Shown: positions 14,701-17,871 of the stretch, in pieces
Position numbering within the stretch: position 1 is the first letter of the stretch
How the letters are laid out: each line of letters starts with the position of its first letter
From: JBAWAP01 sp049589355
GTDB lineage: Bacteria; Chloroflexota; Anaerolineae; VGOG01
DNA: 17,871 bases
Assembly (NCBI GenBank): GCA_049589355.1
Contig: JBAWAP010000259.1
Span: forward strand, 1 to 17,871
Direction of reading: 5' to 3'
Program-made: the position numbers and the translations under genes
The notes under the pieces: generated by a model
What the model saw: only the letters and a program-made list of their open reading frames with translations
Databases searched by the model: none
Told to the model about the DNA's origin: nothing

Positions 14701-15387
14701 TAGGGACTCGATCTCATTCCCGAAGAGCTCGATGCGCACCGGCCCAGCACTGTGGGGAGGGAACACGTCGATGATCCCGCCCCGCCGGCTGAAGGTGCCC
14801 GGCCCCTCGACGATGCTCGCTGGTTCGTAGCCCAGGGAGACCCAGTTAGCCAGCATCTTCTCCAGGGAGATCGGCTGGCCCTCCCGTAGGGTGTGTACGC
14901 CAGCCTGGAATTCACGCCGGGGTATGGTTTTCTGCATCAAAGCGCGGGCTGAGGTGATGATAATAGGGGGAGCCGCCCCCTTCGACAAGCTCAGGGTGCT
15001 GTCTACATCTACTAGCGTTGCCAGGACCCGGATACGTTGCTGGATGGTCTCGATGTTCCAGGCGATGTGTTCATAAGGCAGGGCGTTGGACTCAGGGAAA
15101 AGCAGAACGCTCTCCGGCCTGGCTGACCAGAGGCACAATTGGCTGTGGAGTTGATTGGCCTGCTCTGGCCGGGCCGTCACTACCACCAGGGGTCTGTCCA
15201 GGTCCCGCTGTAGGGCAGCGATGAGATAGGGCCGCGCCGCCGATAGCAGGCTGAGGGTTAAGGGGTAGGGAGCAGAAGGTAGAGTTCGTTGGGCCGTATC
15301 CCGGTCCTTCAAACCCTCGATCAGCTCACGATAGCTGGGTATGTCTGCGACAAGAGAGAGCAGGCCCGACAGATTTAGTTCGTTCAC
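11797..15387 (-). CDS. mfd: transcription-repair coupling factor Mfd
   Basis: This 1196-residue ATP-dependent translocase removes stalled RNA polymerase and recruits UvrA. The N-terminal UvrB-like region (about 1-500) includes GPGTFSRRGGIIDVFP (195-210). The RNA polymerase interaction domain (about 525-600) contains HIEHGIGIF. The helicase core has GDVGYGKT (677-684), DEEQRFG (778-784), TATPIPRTLY and LRGRVGRGARR. The C-terminal TRCF domain includes the PNDYVPDSSLRLRLYRR region. The GTG start has GGAGAGG 7 bases upstream. Two short insertions, LSLSKG at 132-137 and RRPESVEG at about 321-328, come from copies of one 17-base element read in two frames. The gene converges on the AlbA_2 gene and has its own promoter. 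Confidence 0.97.
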   Translation of the reverse strand: MNELNLSGLLSLVADIPSYRELIEGLKDRDTAQRTLPSAPYPLTLSLLSAARPYLIAALQRDLDRPLVVVTARPEQANQLHSQLCLWSARPESVLLFPESNALPYEHIAWNIETIQQRIRVLATLVDVDSTLSLSKGAAPPIIITSARALMQKTIPRREFQAGVHTLREGQPISLEKMLANWVSLGYEPASIVEGPGTFSRRGGIIDVFPPHSAGPVRIELFGNEIESLRLFDPDTQRSQEKVSSFTLVPASEALPKHGPLAARRAAQLDLSACHESATAEFERDLEAMKEGQHFKGLELYIPYLYSQPGNLIDFLPTQRRRPESVEGLLVVDDLVELEAAIADLEAGALELQKDLLKAGELPSGLLIPYFTWDELQETLLDRHPLVLGYDSGEEQPLLRQGSVQVSQLFAPGPRYGGRLKQVLDDWHRMLHQGQRVVAVSRQAQRLAELWGEQEAYVTFVKEIAKLPPPHSLTIVQGTLAEGWILEAGRTCHLLTDTEIFGWSRPLPRRVRRTRAVTPEAFFADMAPDDYVVHIEHGIGIFRGLVELTIDEVKREYLEVEYDGDDRLYVPIHQADRLSRYVGVSGRPPALHRLGTAQWAQVKARAKRAVEDIARELLELYAAREVIPGHAFPPDTPWQVELEASFPYVETEDQLQAVEEIKADMEKPKPMDRLVCGDVGYGKTEVALRAAFKAVMDHKQVAVLVPTTVLAQQHYGTFQERLKPFPVEVEMLSRFRSRREQQEILNKLQAGTMDIVIGTHRLIQKDVAFKDLGLLIIDEEQRFGVTHKEKLKQMRKEVDVLTLTATPIPRTLYMSLTGVRDMSTIDTPPEERLPVKTHVGEYDETLIRKAILRELDRGGQIYFVHNRVQSIHLVAQRLERIVPEATLAIGHGQMPEAKLEQVMLDFAAGKIDVLVCTSIIESGLDIPNVNTLIVNRANQFGLADLYQLRGRVGRGARRAYAYFLYDHPHRLTDTARQRLQTILEASELGAGFGIAMRDLEIRGAGDLLGTRQHGHIAAVGFDLYCRLLAQAVQELKVEPKGEIPSTPLVPLGPSVSIDLPLPAFIPNDYVPDSSLRLRLYRRMAGLATMDEIEGMQRELTDRFGSLPGSVANLLYQLRLKLLALRAGVHGISTEKGQIVIRITSLKDTARNQLQKRLSGRARVSQRQVWMPLRERESIWRRELVNVLETMAEVRER
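14405..14421 (-). repeat. copy 1 of a 17-base element inside mfd
   Basis: CCTTCGACAGACTCAGG on the plus strand matches the copy at 14979-14995 in 15 of 17 bases. On the mfd strand it is read in the frame giving PESVEG, in a loop just before LLVVDD. Confidence 0.75.
14979..14995 (-). repeat. copy 2 of a 17-base element inside mfd
   Basis: CCTTCGACAAGCTCAGG on the plus strand is read on the mfd strand as LSLSK, a different frame from the other copy. It extends the linker before PIIITSARAL, which in Mfd homologues is usually shorter. Confidence 0.75.
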
Positions 15388-15467
15388 GCCAAATCCTCTC
15401 CAAACACCCCCAGGGGCCGATCGAAGCGACCCGCCCCTGAATCAAAGAGATAGTTTTGCAGCGCTTT

Positions 15468-15496
15468 ATTTTACCACGAAGTGTCTAGGACGCCAA
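15468..15496 (-). promoter_or_regulatory. sigma70-type promoter for mfd
   Basis: On the minus strand, TTGGCG (15496-15491, 4 of 6), a 17-base spacer and TAAAAT (15473-15468, 5 of 6) precede mfd. It lies directly downstream of the terminator of the previous gene, which supports mfd as a separate transcription unit. Confidence 0.6.
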
Positions 15497-15544
15497 ACCG
15501 GGAGTTCCCAACAGGCTTTCCTGTCCGACTACGAGCTGCATTTG

Positions 15545-15589
15545 CCAAAGACAAAAGCCGCTCCTGCCCCAAACAGGCAGAGCGGCTTT
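15545..15589 (-). terminator. intrinsic terminator downstream of the HD-GYP gene
   Basis: A long stem pairs AAAGCCGCT (15554-15562) with AGCGGCTTT (15581-15589) and CTGCC (15564-15568) with GGCAG (15576-15580). The loop is 7 bases, with one bulged C. On the minus strand the stem runs into TTTTGTCTTT. It sits about 125 bases after the HD-GYP stop codon. Confidence 0.85.
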
Positions 15590-15714
15590 CATTTGCATCA
15601 CTGCCTTGTGTGACATCGGCACCATCTGGGCGCAAGGGTTCTGCGCTCTAGCTTGCCCGATGTGTCTTCGCTGGTAAAGTTCTAGTTTTCGATTTTTCGA
15701 TAGCATCTTTCCCA

Positions 15715-17739
15715 TTACTCGAACTTAAACCTTTTCTCGTTGAAAAGCTTCAAGCAAGCAGCTACCACCTCAGGATCGTAAAGGAGGCCCCGATTCTGTG
15801 AGATTTCCTCTAGGGCCTGATCTATGCCGCGAGCCGGTCGGTAAGGTCGGTGGGAAGCCATGGCCTCCACGACGTCAGCTACAGCCAAGATCCTTGCCTC
15901 CATGATGATGTCGTCACCCGATAGACCTACAGGATAACCAGAACCATCCATCCTTTCGTGATGTTGCAGCACGATTTGTGCTATCGGCCAGGGAAATTCT
16001 ATTGTCCCATTCAATATATTGTGACCAACTTGGGAGTGAGTCTTGATCAGACCGAATTCGAGGTCATTTAACCGACCGGGCTTGCTGAGAATTTCAGCGG
16101 GCACATTGATCTTGCCGATATCGTGAACCAGCCCGGCCATGTGGATTCCCTCGATCTGCTCCTCAGGAAGGCCCATCTCTTTAGCGATGGCACAGGCCAG
16201 TTGGGTTACCCGCAGTTGATGCCCGGCGGTATAGGGATCCCTCATTTCGACTGCCGATATCAGGGCATGGATTGTTCCCTCCAAAGCTCTTCGTAATTTC
16301 ACGTAGCTTTGTCGGAGCTCCTCCTCTGCCCCCATCCGCTTAGCCAGTTCTCGTCGTGCCTCCTGATACAAACGTGCATTCTCAATGGCTACCGCCGTCT
16401 GGTTGGCCAGCGTGGTCAGGATGAGTTGATCGTCCTGCGAGTAAGTCTGCCCCGAGAGTTTCGGTCCCACAGCGAAGATCCCCACCAACTTGCCCTTGGC
16501 CTTCAGGGGGATGAAAAGCTCAGCTCCCATCCTCTTCAGGTCTTCTCTCTCCTTTACCCAAAGCGCTTTGAGCTGGGGCATCACGTCTACACCATGCCTG
16601 GTCAGGACGTATTCGTGGTTGGACAGCCAATCCACGATGGGATGGTCCTTTCTCAGTCTCAAGTCGGCGTTCTGATCCAGTCCCCTTTGGGCCATCAGGC
16701 GCAACTCTCCGCTTTCATCCTGTTTGAGGAAGAAAGCCGCCCTCTCGATATGCATGGTTGTGGTGGCTTCGTCCAAGATCATGCCCGTCAGCCTGTCGAG
16801 GTCGAGGACGGAGGCCGCGGCGCTGCTGAGCCTTTGGAGCATCAGGCTGGAGTCGTACTTCTCCCGGAAGAAGAGCCTATCAATCCAGAACTGGGCCTTA
16901 TCTCGCAGGGGTTGAGCAACCACAGCAGTTATGATAGCCACAAGGAGGGAGAGGAGGAAGATCTGAGGGTCTCCGAAGGCGTGAAACAGCCTCAGGGCGA
17001 GGGAAATGAGGAGGAAATAGGCGGTGCCGATGATGGCGGTTGGGATGGAGTAAAGCAATCCCTTGCGGATGACGAGAGTAATATCCAGAAGCTGGTAGCG
17101 GAGGATGGCATAAGTGATCAGCCCCGCATTTATGGTATTGAAAGCAATATCAAGCGGATACTTTCCCAGAGGTGTAAGGTTGGTTAAGGTGCCAAGTGCT
17201 ACCAGCGTCATTCCCACCAGCGGGTACATGATTCTGTTCCGATAACTCATGTCTCTACTTTGCCGGTACTGCTGCATCAATATGTATATGCTCAATCCCG
17301 AGAAGAGATACCCATGCAGCATAACAAACGGAATAGCAAATCCCATTTCGTATCGAAGGACGCCATGTTCCACCTGTGCATCCTTGATGATATACCCGCC
17401 GATGTTAGCGACCGTGAGCAGAGAGTACGATAGGAGGCCAACATATAACCACCGTTGATACGACTTTGTCTTCAGGAACAATCGCACAAACTGAAAAAAC
17501 AGCACGGGAGTTGCCAGCACACCGAATGTCATGAACTTATTCCAGAAGAGCGGCGTCTGGATGGGGAAATCCGCATGCATCATGAATGATCCGAAACTCC
17601 AAATTACCATTGACAGAAGGTAGAAAGTGAAGATCTGGTTTAGTCTGCTTCTGGGGTCATGCCGAAGCACTAGAATGATCAGAAAACCATAACAGACAAA
17701 GGCGATAAATGGAATCCCTATCGAAATACCTTGAGTCAT
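15715..17739 (-). CDS. membrane-anchored GAF / HD-GYP c-di-GMP phosphodiesterase
   Basis: This 674-residue protein has three parts. Residues 1-285 form about eight or nine membrane helices resembling the 7TM N-terminus of membrane histidine kinases. A GAF domain spans about 310-460, then a short coiled linker. The HD-GYP domain (about 490-670) has HDIGK (539-543), HHERMDGSGYP (593-603) and the DPYTAGHQLRV region. HD-GYP enzymes hydrolyse cyclic di-GMP; the membrane part and GAF domain probably sense a signal. Start is the ATG at 17739; a TTG at 17766 would extend it by nine polar residues. Neither has a Shine-Dalgarno sequence. No diguanylate cyclase is next to it. Transcription ends at the hairpin near 15550. 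Confidence 0.92.
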   Translation of the reverse strand: MTQGISIGIPFIAFVCYGFLIILVLRHDPRSRLNQIFTFYLLSMVIWSFGSFMMHADFPIQTPLFWNKFMTFGVLATPVLFFQFVRLFLKTKSYQRWLYVGLLSYSLLTVANIGGYIIKDAQVEHGVLRYEMGFAIPFVMLHGYLFSGLSIYILMQQYRQSRDMSYRNRIMYPLVGMTLVALGTLTNLTPLGKYPLDIAFNTINAGLITYAILRYQLLDITLVIRKGLLYSIPTAIIGTAYFLLISLALRLFHAFGDPQIFLLSLLVAIITAVVAQPLRDKAQFWIDRLFFREKYDSSLMLQRLSSAAASVLDLDRLTGMILDEATTTMHIERAAFFLKQDESGELRLMAQRGLDQNADLRLRKDHPIVDWLSNHEYVLTRHGVDVMPQLKALWVKEREDLKRMGAELFIPLKAKGKLVGIFAVGPKLSGQTYSQDDQLILTTLANQTAVAIENARLYQEARRELAKRMGAEEELRQSYVKLRRALEGTIHALISAVEMRDPYTAGHQLRVTQLACAIAKEMGLPEEQIEGIHMAGLVHDIGKINVPAEILSKPGRLNDLEFGLIKTHSQVGHNILNGTIEFPWPIAQIVLQHHERMDGSGYPVGLSGDDIIMEARILAVADVVEAMASHRPYRPARGIDQALEEISQNRGLLYDPEVVAACLKLFNEKRFKFE

Positions 17740-17824
17740 GTTGAATCTAGCGTAACGGTTGTGCAACCAGGAGCTGAATCGTTCATATCGGCGAAAAAAC
17801 GCAACTTTTGAACAACGGCAAGGC

Positions 17825-17860
17825 CAGTTGGAAGGATGCGGAATCCTGGATCACCAACTG
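17825..17860. other. nested stem-loop upstream of the HD-GYP gene
   Basis: CAGTTGG (17825-17831) pairs with CCAACTG (17854-17860), and inside it AGGAT (17833-17837) pairs with ATCCT (17843-17847) over a 5-base loop. A small GGTTG-CAACC palindrome lies at 17757-17768. No clear promoter was found in the 132 bases upstream of the gene, so these may be the 3' end or terminator-like structure of a gene outside the window. Confidence 0.35.
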
Positions 17861-17871
17861 AACGCCCGCAA

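Larger units (their letters stand above)
15388..15714. other. spacer between mfd and the HD-GYP gene
   Basis: There is no gene here. From the HD-GYP side it holds an unstructured tail of about 125 bases, the intrinsic terminator (15545-15589), the mfd promoter (15468-15496) and a leader of about 75 bases for mfd. That leader contains a 7-base-pair stem with arms CAGGGGC (15411-15417) and GCCCCTG (15433-15439). Confidence 0.6.

Noticed and set aside
15485..15715. A 76-residue minus-strand frame starting in the stop codon of the HD-GYP gene
   Set aside because: It runs straight through the intrinsic terminator and the mfd promoter, has no ribosome binding site and no recognisable features.
16309..17187. 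A 292-residue plus-strand frame opposite the HD-GYP gene
   Set aside because: It is antisense to a well-supported gene and shows no domain or start signal.
1..17871. CRISPR array, tRNA, rRNA, transposase or phage genes
   Set aside because: No regularly spaced identical repeats, cloverleaf, rRNA-like stretch or transposase motif was seen. The repeats present are short and degenerate, without unique spacers.

Overview
The window reads as chromosomal DNA of a free-living, GC-rich bacterium, most likely a Chloroflexota lineage. This rests on gene style: a glutamic-type PrsW membrane protein, an MrfA-type DUF1998 helicase, and an HD-GYP protein with a multi-pass N-terminal sensor. The spacers full of short degenerate repeats fit too. 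There is no rRNA gene or other phylogenetic marker, so the assignment is an inference. No phage, insertion sequence, CRISPR array, tRNA or rRNA was seen.

Layout. At the left edge is the first 14 codons of a gene leaving the window on the minus strand (1-43), with its own ribosome binding site and a sigma70-type promoter. Next on the minus strand is a small protein (461-832) made of two near-identical ribbon-helix-helix-like modules joined by a linker built of six 9-base repeats. A non-coding stretch follows, holding a possible branched fold (1026-1120). An M3-family zinc oligopeptidase (1159-2841, minus) comes next. It is transcribed divergently from an MrfA-like repair helicase (3120-5402, plus). 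The two predicted promoters lie back to back, and a REP-like double palindrome sits in the peptidase leader.

From 5518 a near-consensus promoter drives a probable five-gene plus-strand operon: PrsW-family intramembrane protease, ABC-2 permease, two different ABC ATPases, and an AlbA/Schlafen-type regulator with a GHKL-like ATPase domain and a C-terminal winged helix. The last two genes overlap by four bases. The ATPase pair carries its non-consensus residues so that both fall in the same composite ATP site. One permease, two unequal ATPases, a membrane protease and a DNA-binding regulator suggest a membrane-stress or export module; its substrate cannot be read from sequence.

The operon converges on mfd (11797-15387, minus), the transcription-repair coupling factor, across a repeat-filled spacer of 467 bases. 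Upstream of mfd, after a clear intrinsic terminator, is an HD-GYP c-di-GMP phosphodiesterase with an N-terminal membrane sensor and a GAF domain (15715-17739, minus).

The most unusual feature is repeat content. Four families of roughly 7-base degenerate repeats fill separate gene junctions. Two copies of a 17-base element sit inside mfd and are translated in two different reading frames, adding short linker insertions without breaking the gene.
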